Shown: in pieces, positions 26,430 through 35,448 of the stretch
Numbering within the stretch: position 1 is the first letter of the stretch
How the letters are laid out: every line of letters begins with the position of its first letter
NCBI GenBank assembly: GCA_029226935.1
Contig: JAQXYZ010000057.1
Span: forward strand, 1-50,897
DNA length: 50,897 nt
Direction of reading: 5' to 3'
Source: Bacillota bacterium
GTDB lineage: Bacteria > Bacillota > Clostridia > Lachnospirales > Lachnospiraceae
Program-made: the position numbers and the translations under genes
Notes under the pieces: generated by a model
The model's input: only the letters and a program-made list of their open reading frames with translations
The model's database searches: none
What the model was told of the DNA's origin: nothing

Positions 26430-27749
26430 TTAAAGCTGTGAAATTACAAAAATATTATAAATTGCCTTAATGGCAGTCTCAAAATCATCATTTGCCACAC
26501 CAATAATGATGTTAAGCTCACTGGAGCCCTGATCAATCATTTTCACATTTACATTGGCATGTGCAAGAGCTGAGAAAATGCGACCTGCAGTTCCTCTTGT
26601 AGATTTCATTCCCCGTCCTACTACTGCAATCAGCGCAAGGTCAGCTTCAATTTCTACACAGTCAGGATCTGCCAGTCTGTGAAGTGCAGAAACAACCTTC
26701 TGTTCCTTATCCATGAATTCATCCTGATGAACAAACACGGTCATGGTGTCAATGCCGGACGGAACATGCTCAAAGGAAATTCCATTATCCTCGAATGCCT
26801 GCAGTACCTTTCTCCCGAAGCCAATTTCTGAGTTCATCATCGCTTTCTCAATATTGACCGAACAGAAGCCTTTCTTTCCAGCAATACCGGTAATCACATA
26901 TTTTGATTTTTGGCAGGTACTCTCAACAATCCAGGTTCCCCCATCCTCCGGTCTGTTGGTATTGCGAATATTAATCGGAATTCCTTCTCTTCTTACCGGG
27001 AAAATTGCATCCTCATGGAGTACGCTTGCACCCATGTAAGAAAGCTCACGCAGTTCTCTATAGGTGATAGTTTCAATTCCTTCAGGATTTTCGATAATTC
27101 TGGGATCTGCAATGAGAAAGCCTGACACATCCGTCCAGTTTTCATAGACATCTGCCTTTACCGCTCTGGATACAATGGAGCCGGTAATATCCGAACCGCC
27201 TCTTGAAAAGGTTTTTACCCTGCCATCTGCATATGCGCCATAGAATCCCGGAATTACAGCACATTCTGTTTTTGCAAGACGTTCTCCCAAAATCCGGTTG
27301 GTAAGCTCAGAATCGAAGTCCCCCTCATCGGTGAAACGAATAACCTCTGCCGCATCTATAAATTCATATCCAAGGTAAGCCGCCATAATAATACCATTTA
27401 GATATTCTCCACGGGAAGCCGCATAGTTTTCTCCTGCTTTTTCCTTAAAATTCTTTTCAATAGTCTTAAATTCTTCTTTTAAACTGATGGTAAGTCCAAG
27501 CCCGTCTATAATATCCTGATAACGTGTTGCAATATCTGCCAGTTCCTTTTTGAAATCCTTATCTTCCGCTGCCAGATGATAGCATCCGTAGAGCATATCG
27601 GTAACCTTGGTGTCACCCGAAAATCTCTTCCCGGGAGCGGACGGAACCACATAACGCCTTTCTTTGTCTGCATGAATAATATCACCGACTTTTTTAAATT
27701 GCTCTGCACTGGCAAGTGAGCTTCCACCAAATTTTACTACTTTTTTCAT
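26430..27749 (-). CDS. lysC: Aspartate kinase
   Basis: 439 aa from the ATG at 27749 (MKKVVKFGGSSLASAEQ); an earlier in-frame start would add 15 atypical residues. It phosphorylates aspartate, the first step to Lys, Thr and Met. The kinase domain shows KFGGSSLA, AVIPGFYGAYADGRVKTFSR with GGSDITGSI, and DVSGFLIADPR. Two C-terminal ACT domains (about 300-439) begin near TGIAGKKGFCSVNIEK and LALIAVVGRGM; ACT pairs carry feedback inhibition. It is the last gene of the ACT/HTH-hom-phosphomutase operon, 82 bases after its neighbour, with an inverted repeat in between. Its place with hom suggests threonine-linked control. Confidence 0.92.
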   Translation of the reverse strand: MKKVVKFGGSSLASAEQFKKVGDIIHADKERRYVVPSAPGKRFSGDTKVTDMLYGCYHLAAEDKDFKKELADIATRYQDIIDGLGLTISLKEEFKTIEKNFKEKAGENYAASRGEYLNGIIMAAYLGYEFIDAAEVIRFTDEGDFDSELTNRILGERLAKTECAVIPGFYGAYADGRVKTFSRGGSDITGSIVSRAVKADVYENWTDVSGFLIADPRIIENPEGIETITYRELRELSYMGASVLHEDAIFPVRREGIPINIRNTNRPEDGGTWIVESTCQKSKYVITGIAGKKGFCSVNIEKAMMNSEIGFGRKVLQAFEDNGISFEHVPSGIDTMTVFVHQDEFMDKEQKVVSALHRLADPDCVEIEADLALIAVVGRGMKSTRGTAGRIFSALAHANVNVKMIDQGSSELNIIIGVANDDFETAIKAIYNIFVISQL

Positions 27750-27771
27750 TACAATAACCATGCCTTTCCAT

Positions 27772-27811
27772 AATCTGCAAATCTTAATCCTCAAACACCG
27801 ATATGCAGATT
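27772..27811. repeat. Inverted repeat in the leader between the phosphomutase-like gene and lysC
   Basis: AATCTGCA (27772-27779) and TGCAGATT (27804-27811) could form an eight-base stem with a 24-base loop just upstream of lysC. It could affect RNA processing or lysC translation. Confidence 0.35.
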
Positions 27812-27831
27812 TGTTCTTATTATATGCGCTT

Positions 27832-29040
27832 TTACTTTTCCAAAAGCTTGTCTATCATTGTATGCCCCAGAGGAACATAGTTTCCGCTTTCCCTTGCTTG
27901 TCTTTCATTATAATTCCACAGTTCTTTCTTCTCTGCTGTACTGTCGTATAAAAGATATGGGACGCTGTCTCCGGTATGTGTTCTTACTCTGATGGGCGTA
28001 GGGTGATCAGGAAGAACCAAAAGTCTGTAGGCTGTTTTCTCCTTATCGAGTGCATCTGTCAAAGGAGCAATAACCCGCTTGTCAAGAAATTCGATTGCCT
28101 GAACCTTCTTTTCCACACTGCCCTGATGTCCCATCTCATCAGGCGCTTCTACATGAATATAGGCAAAGTCATAACCATCCTTCAATGCATCAAGGGCTGC
28201 CTGAACCTTTCCCTCATAGTTGGTATGCAGTCCGCCATTGGCACCTTCCACATGTGCAACACCCATGCCGGCTCCCACAGCAATTCCCTTAAGTAAATCT
28301 ACTGCCGAGACCATCATCCCTTTTAAACCATTCTTTTCTTCAAAGGAAGAAAGCATGGGCTTAGTCCCTGCCCCCCAGAACCAGCAGCAGTTGGCAGGAT
28401 TCAGTCCCTGTTTTTTACGCTCTATGTTAATGGGATGATTGACTAAAATCTCATAACTCCGCTTCATCATACGAAGAAGATTTGCGTCTGTGGGAAGGTA
28501 CTGCCCGATGACCTGGCCAAGCACATCATGAGGCTGTGACAGTTCTATCACACTTCCCTTGTTCCAAATCAGGCAATGACGATAACTGGTGCCCACATAA
28601 AACTGATAGGTTTCATTCTGTAACTCTGCCTTGACTGCCTCAAGCAGGACAGCGCAGTCCTGGGTACTGATTTCACCCGAACTGTGGTCAATGATGGTTT
28701 TCTCTTCAAAAGGAACATCATCCTCCGAAATCGTCACTATATTACAACGAAGCGCCACATCCGTGTCTTTCATGGGAACACCAATGCTGAGTGCCTCCAA
28801 AGGAGAACGCCCTGAGTAATAACGCTTAGGGTCGTAACCAAGAACGGAAAGATTTGCCGTGTCTGATCCCGGCTTCATTCCCTCCGGGATGGTGTGCACC
28901 AGTCCAATTTCCGACAGCTTACTGAGACGGTCCATTGCCGGGGTGTCTGCATATTCAAGTGGGGTTTTCCCCTCCAGCGCTTCTATAGGTTCATCTGCCA
29001 TGCCATCCCCAAGCACTATAATATATTTTTTATCTGCCAT
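27832..29040 (-). CDS. Phosphoglycerate mutase-like phosphotransferase, probable alternative homoserine kinase
   Basis: 402 aa; GAGGAAG precedes the start. It belongs to the alkaline-phosphatase superfamily group of archaeal-type cofactor-independent phosphoglycerate mutases (COG3635). Visible motifs are YIIVLGDGMADEPIEALEG with a metal Asp, MKPGSDTANLSVLGYDPKRY with the nucleophilic Ser/Thr region, YYSGRSPLEALSIGV, HVEAPDEMGHQG and the late metal ligands near LPDHPTPIRVRTHTGDSVPY. One branch is catalogued as a proposed homoserine kinase, and a Bacteroides member has been reported to have that role. Here it sits between hom (20 bases upstream) and aspartokinase, exactly where thrB would be. 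I therefore favour phosphorylation of homoserine over glycolytic mutase activity, on context. Confidence 0.75.
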   Translation of the reverse strand: MADKKYIIVLGDGMADEPIEALEGKTPLEYADTPAMDRLSKLSEIGLVHTIPEGMKPGSDTANLSVLGYDPKRYYSGRSPLEALSIGVPMKDTDVALRCNIVTISEDDVPFEEKTIIDHSSGEISTQDCAVLLEAVKAELQNETYQFYVGTSYRHCLIWNKGSVIELSQPHDVLGQVIGQYLPTDANLLRMMKRSYEILVNHPINIERKKQGLNPANCCWFWGAGTKPMLSSFEEKNGLKGMMVSAVDLLKGIAVGAGMGVAHVEGANGGLHTNYEGKVQAALDALKDGYDFAYIHVEAPDEMGHQGSVEKKVQAIEFLDKRVIAPLTDALDKEKTAYRLLVLPDHPTPIRVRTHTGDSVPYLLYDSTAEKKELWNYNERQARESGNYVPLGHTMIDKLLEK

Positions 29041-29060
29041 TTTTTCTTCCTCGATTCCGG

Positions 29061-30263
29061 TTAATCCTCTATTCTGATGCGGCTGATGATTCCTACCTCT
29101 TCAGCCTTTCTGTTGAATTCCTTTTCTGTCATTGCATCTGTGATAAATCCAAACTCTCCGGGAACCTCTGCCTCAATCACGCTGACACTTTCAAATACCT
29201 GAAGTGCCTTGCTCTCCTGCTCTAATGGCACTCTCACGAAAAATCTGCGGCTTGCCTCCTCGATTCCGGTAAGTGTCACATCTTCTGCATCCCAGAAGCA
29301 CATGATAACTTTGCCAAGATGCCTTGCACAGTCCACCACATCAGATACCACTGCGCTGGCAGTAGGCAGCTTTCCCGCACCCCTGCCATAATACATGGAA
29401 TCACCTAACATGTTGCCGTGCACACATACGGCGTTAAACACATCGTTTACCATAAACAGCGGATTGGAGGTACTAATCATGCAGGGCGCCACCATAGCAT
29501 AAAACTTTCCGTCTTCCTCCTTACTCTGCGCAAGAAGCTTAATGGTCTTTCCGCAAGCATGTGCATAAACAAAATCCGTTGCCGTAATTTTGGTAATTCC
29601 CTCTGTATAAATATCTTCATATTTTACATTTTTGCCACACATCAGTGAAGAAAGGATTGCTATTTTACGACATGCATCGTATCCTTCCACGTCAGCCTCA
29701 GGATTTCTCTCTGCATAGCCCTTTTCCTGCGCTTCCTTCAGAACATCCTCGAAATCTGCGCCTTCCTTCTCCATCTTAGACAGGATATAATTAGTCGTTC
29801 CGTTCAGAATCCCTGTAATAGCATCAATCTTCTCTGCCGTGAGTGAATAGTTGAGCGGACGAATAATCGGAATACCACCGCCTACACTGGCCTCAAACAA
29901 ATAATTGCACTTATTGTCATGTGCAATCTTAATCAGTTCCGGCCCATGAGCAGCTACCAGCTCTTTGTTGGAGGTACATACGCTTTTTCCTGAAAGCAGC
30001 GCTCTTTTGGTAAACTCATATGCCGGTTTCAATCCGCCCATGGTTTCGCAGATAATCTTTATCTCCGGATCGCTCAAAATCTGCTCCACGTCGTGCACAA
30101 TTTTGTCTTCAAAGGGATCTCCCGGGAAATCTCTTAAGTCCAAAATATATTTAATATTGATTTCTTCGCCCGACTTCTTGTTTATCTCTTCTTTATTCTT
30201 TTCAATTACTTCTACGACACCGCTTCCCACCGTACCGTATCCCATTACTGCAACCTGAATCAT
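29061..30263 (-). CDS. hom: Homoserine dehydrogenase
   Basis: 400 aa. It reduces aspartate semialdehyde to homoserine with NAD(P)H. The nucleotide-binding N-terminus reads VAVMGYGTVGSGVVEVIEKN. The catalytic domain includes SVGGGIPIIRPLN, GILNGTTNYILSKM, and AERNPEADVEGYDACRKIAI, which holds the conserved Asp and Lys of the active site. A C-terminal ACT domain (about 325-400, RRFFVRVPLEQES and PGEFGFITDAMTEKEF) allows threonine feedback. Its start lies 26 bases after the ACT/HTH gene; the probable homoserine kinase follows after 20 bases. No thrC lies in the window. Confidence 0.95.
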   Translation of the reverse strand: MIQVAVMGYGTVGSGVVEVIEKNKEEINKKSGEEINIKYILDLRDFPGDPFEDKIVHDVEQILSDPEIKIICETMGGLKPAYEFTKRALLSGKSVCTSNKELVAAHGPELIKIAHDNKCNYLFEASVGGGIPIIRPLNYSLTAEKIDAITGILNGTTNYILSKMEKEGADFEDVLKEAQEKGYAERNPEADVEGYDACRKIAILSSLMCGKNVKYEDIYTEGITKITATDFVYAHACGKTIKLLAQSKEEDGKFYAMVAPCMISTSNPLFMVNDVFNAVCVHGNMLGDSMYYGRGAGKLPTASAVVSDVVDCARHLGKVIMCFWDAEDVTLTGIEEASRRFFVRVPLEQESKALQVFESVSVIEAEVPGEFGFITDAMTEKEFNRKAEEVGIISRIRIED

Positions 30264-30289
30264 TCTGTTTCCTCCTTTGACTTTGCCAC

Positions 30290-30727
30290 TTACTCTTTTG
30301 CCAGGATCTTGACATTTCTGACACCCTTTTGCAGTTCCATGGTTTCCAGCATCTCCGAAACATTCCCAGTCGTCGGAAGAACCTGGACACTTAAGCTTAA
30401 GGATGCCACCCCGTTAATGGGGATACTCTGATGAATGGTCAGTATATTGGCTCCAAACTCAGCAATAATTTTCAATACATCTGACAAAAGCCCCGGCTCA
30501 TCCTCCATCTGAAAGGTAAGCGTAATGGTTGTTCCCTGTGCATTGTCATGGAACTGAAAAATATCATCCTTATACTTATAAAAAGAACTTCTGCTGATGC
30601 CAACCTGATCTGCGGCTTCCTGTACTGTTGAAACTCTGCCTGTTTCCAGGAGCTTCTTAGCTTCCACTACCTTAAGAAGCACCTCCGGAACCGCCTGTTC
30701 CTTTACCACAAAATATCTGCTTCCCAT
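30290..30727 (-). CDS. UPF0735-type ACT-domain protein with an HTH segment (PheB/ThrR-like)
   Basis: 145 aa from the ATG at 30727 (MGSRYFVVKEQAVPEVLLKV), which follows AGGTGAGG; the longer in-frame extension is not conserved-looking. Residues 20-60 hold a helix-turn-helix-like segment (TVQEAADQVGISRSSFYKYK), and 70-145 an ACT domain (TLTFQMEDEPGLLSDVLKII). The family includes Bacillus PheB, later described as ThrR, a repressor of threonine genes; I state this from memory. Being first in the hom operon fits a local amino-acid-sensing regulator. The promoter at 30863-30891 would be its natural target. Confidence 0.8.
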   Translation of the reverse strand: MGSRYFVVKEQAVPEVLLKVVEAKKLLETGRVSTVQEAADQVGISRSSFYKYKDDIFQFHDNAQGTTITLTFQMEDEPGLLSDVLKIIAEFGANILTIHQSIPINGVASLSLSVQVLPTTGNVSEMLETMELQKGVRNVKILAKE

Positions 30728-30862
30728 AGCCTCACCTGCATTTCTGCTGCCACCGCCCTTATCAGCGGTAATTGCTGTTATCAATGAAAGAGTGTTTTTC
30801 TGTAGCGAACATATGCCTTTTCATGTTTTCTTATTGCGGACACTTGTTTGTCGCCGAGGGAT

Positions 30863-30891
30863 ATTGTATCACAGACCACTATTTATGACAA
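30863..30891 (-). promoter_or_regulatory. Promoter of the ACT-hom-kinase-lysC operon
   Basis: TTGTCA (30886-30891), 17 bases, TACAAT (30863-30868), with an extended -10 TG. No T-box, lysine riboswitch or long leader was recognised between it and the first gene. Confidence 0.65.
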
Positions 30892-30914
30892 GTGAATTTT
30901 ACCAATTTTTTTTC

Positions 30915-31910
30915 TCATTTTTGGTTAAATTGCTCTACTCTTACTTCTACATTCTTTTGCAGATTGCGATAGAAGAACTGATAATCATAAATATGGTATG
31001 CCCCTTGTGGAAGTCCCGGGACAATCGCGGGATAATCCTCCACGGAAATATCCGTTACCTTGACCACACCACGCTCTTCATCAAGATAACCACCGCAAAG
31101 GTTCGGTACCTCCTTTGCAATGTCTCCATCATAATTCGTAAAGCAGGCTCCCATATTTTCTTCTTTTGAAGCTGCCTTTCCATCCGTCCTCCAATTTAAA
31201 GGATTAATGGAAAGTGCTCTGATTCCCTTCGGTACAATAAAAGTATCTTCTACCTCTTTTGCCTCACATTCAAAACTGATGATTGTCCCCGTATCTGTTT
31301 CTCCCTGCGCCGGCTTAAGCTGTGGATACTTCTGTGTCATTTCCTCCGTCAGCGGCCATCCAATAGCGTACACTGCTACCAGCTGCTCCGACAATTGCTC
31401 ATCCCCAAAGTATTCCATCATAAGACGATAGCACATATCGGCTCCCTGCGAAAAACCTGCCAGAATGATAGGTCTTCCCTCATTCCAGTTTTTTAAATAA
31501 TAGGAAAATGCTTCTGAAACATCTGCATAGGCAAGCTCCATATATGTTTCTCTGTCCTTTTCCTCCAGTTCATACACTTTCATTGCTGCCTGCTGATAAT
31601 AAGGTGCATAAAGTCTTGCCGATTCCTCATAAATCCCACGCTCCATATTGAGTGCGCCAAGGAAAGAGGCCTTCGTTTCTTCATCAGAAAGCGACATATT
31701 AAACTCATCCTTCATATCCACCGTGGGACAGATCAAAAATACATCTGCTTTTTTGTTTTCTCCAATTCCTGCATATGCCCAGTTTTCTGTCTGACTGTAA
31801 TCTGTGACATCTCCCTTGTCTGCATGGAAAATGCCTGCACATCCGGTAAGGGTCAAAATTGCTGCCATAAGTATCAGGCAGACTGCATTCCTTAAACTTC
31901 TCCTTTTCAT
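30915..31910 (-). CDS. DUF3089 lipoprotein with alpha/beta-hydrolase features
   Basis: 331 aa. The signal peptide ends in a lipobox (AAILTLTGCAG), so it is tethered outside the cell. The domain begins NWAYAGIGENKKADVFLICP. The nucleophile elbow reads ILAGFSQGADMCYRLM, and AIGWPLTEEMTQKYPQLKPA and FTNYDGDIAKEV follow. DUF3089 proteins adopt an alpha/beta-hydrolase fold and probably act as esterases or lipases; the substrate is unknown. The downstream hom operon has its own promoter, so this is likely a separate unit. A late His for the catalytic triad may be in QGAYHIYDYQFFY. Confidence 0.75.
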   Translation of the reverse strand: MKRRSLRNAVCLILMAAILTLTGCAGIFHADKGDVTDYSQTENWAYAGIGENKKADVFLICPTVDMKDEFNMSLSDEETKASFLGALNMERGIYEESARLYAPYYQQAAMKVYELEEKDRETYMELAYADVSEAFSYYLKNWNEGRPIILAGFSQGADMCYRLMMEYFGDEQLSEQLVAVYAIGWPLTEEMTQKYPQLKPAQGETDTGTIISFECEAKEVEDTFIVPKGIRALSINPLNWRTDGKAASKEENMGACFTNYDGDIAKEVPNLCGGYLDEERGVVKVTDISVEDYPAIVPGLPQGAYHIYDYQFFYRNLQKNVEVRVEQFNQK

Positions 31911-32004
31911 TTATTTTCTCCTTTTCAATCGTTGTAATTACCATATTTCAAAAAAGTATGTATTCCGCACTTTCTTGCGCGAACGGATTCATAGCAATAA
32001 ATAC

Positions 32005-32027
32005 AGGAGAGCCTTTGAGGCTCTCCT
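32005..32027. terminator. Terminator of the gatCAB operon
   Basis: AGGAGAGCC and GGCTCTCCT form a perfect nine-base stem around a five-base loop. It is followed by GTATTTATT on the minus strand and TATATTTTA on the plus strand. Confidence 0.7.
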
Positions 32028-32033
32028 TATATT

Positions 32034-33464
32034 TTACAAAAACTCTTTAAGAAGCTGATTAACCATTCCCGGGTCAGCCTTGCCTTTCATTGCCTTCATG
32101 GTCTGCCCCACTAAGAAGCCAATTGCCTTTTCCTTTCCATTCCGGTAATCCTCCACAGACTGAGGGTTGTTGGCAATGACCTCTTCTACCGTCCTTCGAA
32201 GTGCCCCCTCGTCATTGACCGTCTTAAGTCCCTTTTCCTCCACATACTTCTCAGGGTCAACATCCTGATCAAACATAACCTCGAAAACTTCCTTTGCCAC
32301 CGAGCTGTTAATTGCCTTTGCATCGGTGAGCCCAATCAGCTTTGCAAGATTTTCCGGCGAAAATCGGATATCCTCAGGATCCATATTCTTTTCCTTAAGG
32401 AGTCTTAATGTCTCCACCATCAGCCAGTTGGAAACCTTCTTGGGCTGACTTCCAAGGGCAACTGTAGCCTCGAAAATGTCTGCCATATGCTTGCTGCCGG
32501 TAATAATCTCTATATCATACTCAGGAATGTCAAACTCTTCCTTGTAGCGCGCCATCTTTTCCTCCCGGAATTCCGGCTGTTTCGCACGAATTCCATCAAG
32601 GAATGCATCATCAATAACGATGGGAACCAGATCCGGATCCGGGAAATAACGGTAATCCTGAGCATCCTCCTTACTTCTCATAGCATAGGATTCTCCCTTG
32701 TTATCATCCCATCTTCTGGTCTCCTGAACCACCTTTTCTCCACTTTCTAAAAGATCAATCTGTCTTTCAGTTTCTCCCTCAATGGCTCTTGCAATCGCCT
32801 TAAAGGAGTTTAAATTCTTCATTTCGGTACGAGTTCCGAATTCCTCTGCTCCTACCTCACGGATGGAAAGGTTTACATCCGCACGCATGGAGCCCTCCTG
32901 AAGCTTACAATCGGAAGCTCCCAGATACTGGATAATCATGCGCAGCTTTTCAAGGTAAGCAATCACCTCTTCCGCGCTTCTCATATCAGGTTCTGAAACA
33001 ATCTCAATCAGCGGAACGCCGGAGCGGTTATAATCCACCAACGAAACGTCATCCCATTCATCATGAATCAGCTTTCCTGCATCTTCCTCCATATGAATTT
33101 CATGGATTCCTACAAACTTTTTACCTTTTTCCGTCTCAATCTCTACCTTGCCATTCCTGCAAATCGGCAGATAAAGCTGGGAAATCTGATAATTCTGCGG
33201 ATTATCAGGATAAAAATAATTCTTTCGGTCAAATTTACAATACTGGGTGATGGTACAGTTGGTAGCAAGTCCTACTGCCACTGCATACTCAAGCACCTGC
33301 TTATTCAATACCGGAAGAGAACCCGGCATACCGGTGCATACAGGACAGGTATGGGTGTTGGGATCACCGCCAAAAGCAGTGGAACATCCACAGAAAATCT
33401 TAGTCTTGGTTGCAAGCTCTACATGAACTTCCAGTCCAATGACAGTTTCATATTGCTTTGCCAT
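32034..33464 (-). CDS. gatB: Asp-tRNA(Asn)/Glu-tRNA(Gln) amidotransferase subunit B
   Basis: 476 aa from the ATG at 33464, with GGAGG nine bases upstream and only one base after the gatA stop (TAGTATG); a longer in-frame start inside gatA was rejected. GatB binds the mischarged tRNA and phosphorylates the acid group. It opens YETVIGLEVHVELATKTKIF; the zinc site is CGCSTAFGGDPNTHTCPVC, and RSGVPLIEIVSEPD and EFGTRTEMKNLNSF are typical. The C-terminal YqeY-like tail domain (from about 330) binds tRNA. Last gene of gatCAB. Confidence 0.96.
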   Translation of the reverse strand: MAKQYETVIGLEVHVELATKTKIFCGCSTAFGGDPNTHTCPVCTGMPGSLPVLNKQVLEYAVAVGLATNCTITQYCKFDRKNYFYPDNPQNYQISQLYLPICRNGKVEIETEKGKKFVGIHEIHMEEDAGKLIHDEWDDVSLVDYNRSGVPLIEIVSEPDMRSAEEVIAYLEKLRMIIQYLGASDCKLQEGSMRADVNLSIREVGAEEFGTRTEMKNLNSFKAIARAIEGETERQIDLLESGEKVVQETRRWDDNKGESYAMRSKEDAQDYRYFPDPDLVPIVIDDAFLDGIRAKQPEFREEKMARYKEEFDIPEYDIEIITGSKHMADIFEATVALGSQPKKVSNWLMVETLRLLKEKNMDPEDIRFSPENLAKLIGLTDAKAINSSVAKEVFEVMFDQDVDPEKYVEEKGLKTVNDEGALRRTVEEVIANNPQSVEDYRNGKEKAIGFLVGQTMKAMKGKADPGMVNQLLKEFL

Positions 33465-33465
33465 A

Positions 33466-34926
33466 CTACTTGTCCTCCTTTCTGCCAAATGCCCCTCTTT
33501 CCTTCTCATAAGCATAAGCTGTCTGTATCAGTTTCTTTTCATTAAAGCAGTCCCCAATCAACTGTAAGCCAATCGGCAGCCCATCTGCATCTACACCGCA
33601 GGGGATACTTAAGCCGGGAAGCCCTGCAAGGTTAATGGAAATTGTATAGATATCTCCCAGATACATCTTAATGGGATCAGACAGGCTTTCCCCCAGCTTT
33701 GGTGCAGTGGTAGGTGCGACCGGTCCCAAAATCACATCATATTTTGCAAAGGCTTCATCAAAAGCTTTCTTAATCAGTGCCTTTACACGCAGTGCCTTTA
33801 AATAATAAGCATCATAATAACCGGAGCTTAAGACGAAGCTTCCAAGCATAATTCTACGCTTTACCTCCGCGCCAAAGCCTTCGGAACGGGATTTCTTGTA
33901 CATGTTGTGCAGACCTTCGTATTCTTCCGTCCGGTAACCGTATTTAATTCCGTCAAAGCGCTCCAGATTAGAGCTTGCTTCTGCTGCCGCGATAGTATAA
34001 TAGGTAGGGATTGCATATGCTACCAGACTTAAGTCAAATTCTTCTACTATTGCGCCCTTATCCTTCAACACCTGTGCAGCCTTAAGAACCGCATCCTTTA
34101 CCTCAGGGTCAAGTCCTTCCCCAAAGTAATCCCTTGGAATACCAATCCGCATTCCCTTTACATCATCTACAAGTGCCGATGTAAAGTCGGTGTCATTTCG
34201 TTCAACGGAAGTAGAATCCTTGGTATCATGGGATGCAATGACTTCCATAATAGTTGCACAGTCTGTTACGTCCTTACACAGCGGTCCAATCTGATCCAAA
34301 GAAGATCCATAGGCAATCAATCCGTAACGGGATACTGTACCGTAGGTCGGCTTCAATCCCACCACGCCACAGAAGGATGCCGGCTGACGAATGGAACCGC
34401 CCGTATCTGAGCCCAGCGCATAAAAGCACTCATTCGCCGCAACTGCCGCTGCGCTTCCCCCGGAAGATCCTCCCGGTACATGCTCCGGGTTCCATGGATT
34501 CTTAGTGACCCCGAAAGCGGAGGTTTCAGTGGTAGAACCCATAGCAAACTCATCCATATTGGTCTTTCCTAAAATAACTGCGCCTGCCTTTTGCAGATTC
34601 AATACTGCCTCTGAAGAAAAAGTGGGAACAAAATTATAGAGAATTTTGGAGGAGCAGGTGGTAAGCAGCCCTTCCGTGCACATATTGTCCTTGATCGCAA
34701 CAGGTACCCCTGCCAAAGGTCCGGTCAATTCTCCCGAATCAATTTTATTCTGCACCTCTGCAGCCTGTTTTAAGGCGCCTTCCTTATCAACCGTCACATA
34801 ACAATGGTATTTGCTCTCGCTTGCCTCAATCTGTGCAAGAACTGCCTCTGTTGCCTCCGTAACCGTTACTTCTTTATTTTTAATCGCTGCTGCCAGTTCC
34901 ACGGCAGTCATATCAAGTATGCTCAT
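33466..34926 (-). CDS. gatA: Asp-tRNA(Asn)/Glu-tRNA(Gln) amidotransferase subunit A
   Basis: 486 aa, an amidase-signature enzyme that releases ammonia from glutamine and passes it to GatB. The Lys-Ser-Ser triad is visible: GVPVAIKDNM (Lys), GGSSGGSAAAVA (first Ser) and LGSDTGGSIRQPA (nucleophile Ser). The C-terminal part includes AGLPGLSIPCG. It starts 11 bases after gatC and ends one base before gatB. Since glnS is present, its main job in this organism may be Asn-tRNA formation, but no asparaginyl-tRNA synthetase gene can be checked here. Confidence 0.96.
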   Translation of the reverse strand: MSILDMTAVELAAAIKNKEVTVTEATEAVLAQIEASESKYHCYVTVDKEGALKQAAEVQNKIDSGELTGPLAGVPVAIKDNMCTEGLLTTCSSKILYNFVPTFSSEAVLNLQKAGAVILGKTNMDEFAMGSTTETSAFGVTKNPWNPEHVPGGSSGGSAAAVAANECFYALGSDTGGSIRQPASFCGVVGLKPTYGTVSRYGLIAYGSSLDQIGPLCKDVTDCATIMEVIASHDTKDSTSVERNDTDFTSALVDDVKGMRIGIPRDYFGEGLDPEVKDAVLKAAQVLKDKGAIVEEFDLSLVAYAIPTYYTIAAAEASSNLERFDGIKYGYRTEEYEGLHNMYKKSRSEGFGAEVKRRIMLGSFVLSSGYYDAYYLKALRVKALIKKAFDEAFAKYDVILGPVAPTTAPKLGESLSDPIKMYLGDIYTISINLAGLPGLSIPCGVDADGLPIGLQLIGDCFNEKKLIQTAYAYEKERGAFGRKEDK

Positions 34927-34937
34927 CTGCAGTCCTC

Positions 34938-35231
34938 CTATTCAAATGTTCTGGGCACTACAAACATGCCGTCTTTTTCGCCGGGAGCATTCTTTAAGAT
35001 TTCCTCGCGGATATCCCCGTTAGTCACAACATCTTCCCTGAATACATTCTTTACAGGGAAAACATGGGACATGGGTTCTACACCTTCTGTATCCAGTTCT
35101 CCCAGCTTGTCAATGTAATCCAGCATACTTCCCATATCCTTCTTTGCCTGCTCCTTCTCCTCCTCGGAGAGTTCAAGCTTTGCAAGGATACCTACATAAT
35201 CAATGGTTTCATCAGAAATGATATTAGCCAT
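34938..35231 (-). CDS. gatC: Asp-tRNA(Asn)/Glu-tRNA(Gln) amidotransferase subunit C
   Basis: 97 aa, usual size. GatC wraps around GatA and stabilises it against GatB. Seen are [20 protein letters not shown], the [20 protein letters not shown] core and the C-terminal [17 protein letters not shown]. First gene of the operon; the AT-rich stretch upstream (35232-35330) probably holds the promoter, but I could not assign a clear -35/-10. Confidence 0.93.
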   Translation of the reverse strand: MANIISDETIDYVGILAKLELSEEEKEQAKKDMGSMLDYIDKLGELDTEGVEPMSHVFPVKNVFREDVVTNGDIREEILKNAPGEKDGMFVVPRTFE

Positions 35232-35374
35232 CCTGTTTTTCCTTTCTTTTCAATACAACACCTAAATTTTTTATTATTAATAATTTACTACTTTTAACGT
35301 TCTGTGTCTACTGTTTTCCTGCTTGTCTTTTTGTGTCCTTTTTTTTTCTTTTTTGTGAAAAGCCCTTGTTTCTA

Positions 35375-35403
35375 TTGCCTTTTCTTTTCCTAATTGCTAT
35401 TCT
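35375..35403 (+). promoter_or_regulatory. Candidate promoter of nagB
   Basis: TTGCCT (35375-35380), 17 bases, TATTCT (35398-35403), about 45 bases before the start codon. It lies in a very T-rich stretch, so chance matches are possible. Confidence 0.35.
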
Positions 35404-35448
35404 TAATATAAGGATTTTAAAAAGCAAGAATCTATTGGGAGGCGTAAA

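Noticed and set aside
27832-29040. Plain glycolytic phosphoglycerate mutase
   Set aside because: Fold fits, but position between hom and aspartokinase argues for homoserine kinase; kept as the alternative only.
30728-30862. T-box or lysine riboswitch before the hom operon
   Set aside because: No T-box TGGNACCGCG-type element and no lysine aptamer core was found in the short leader.
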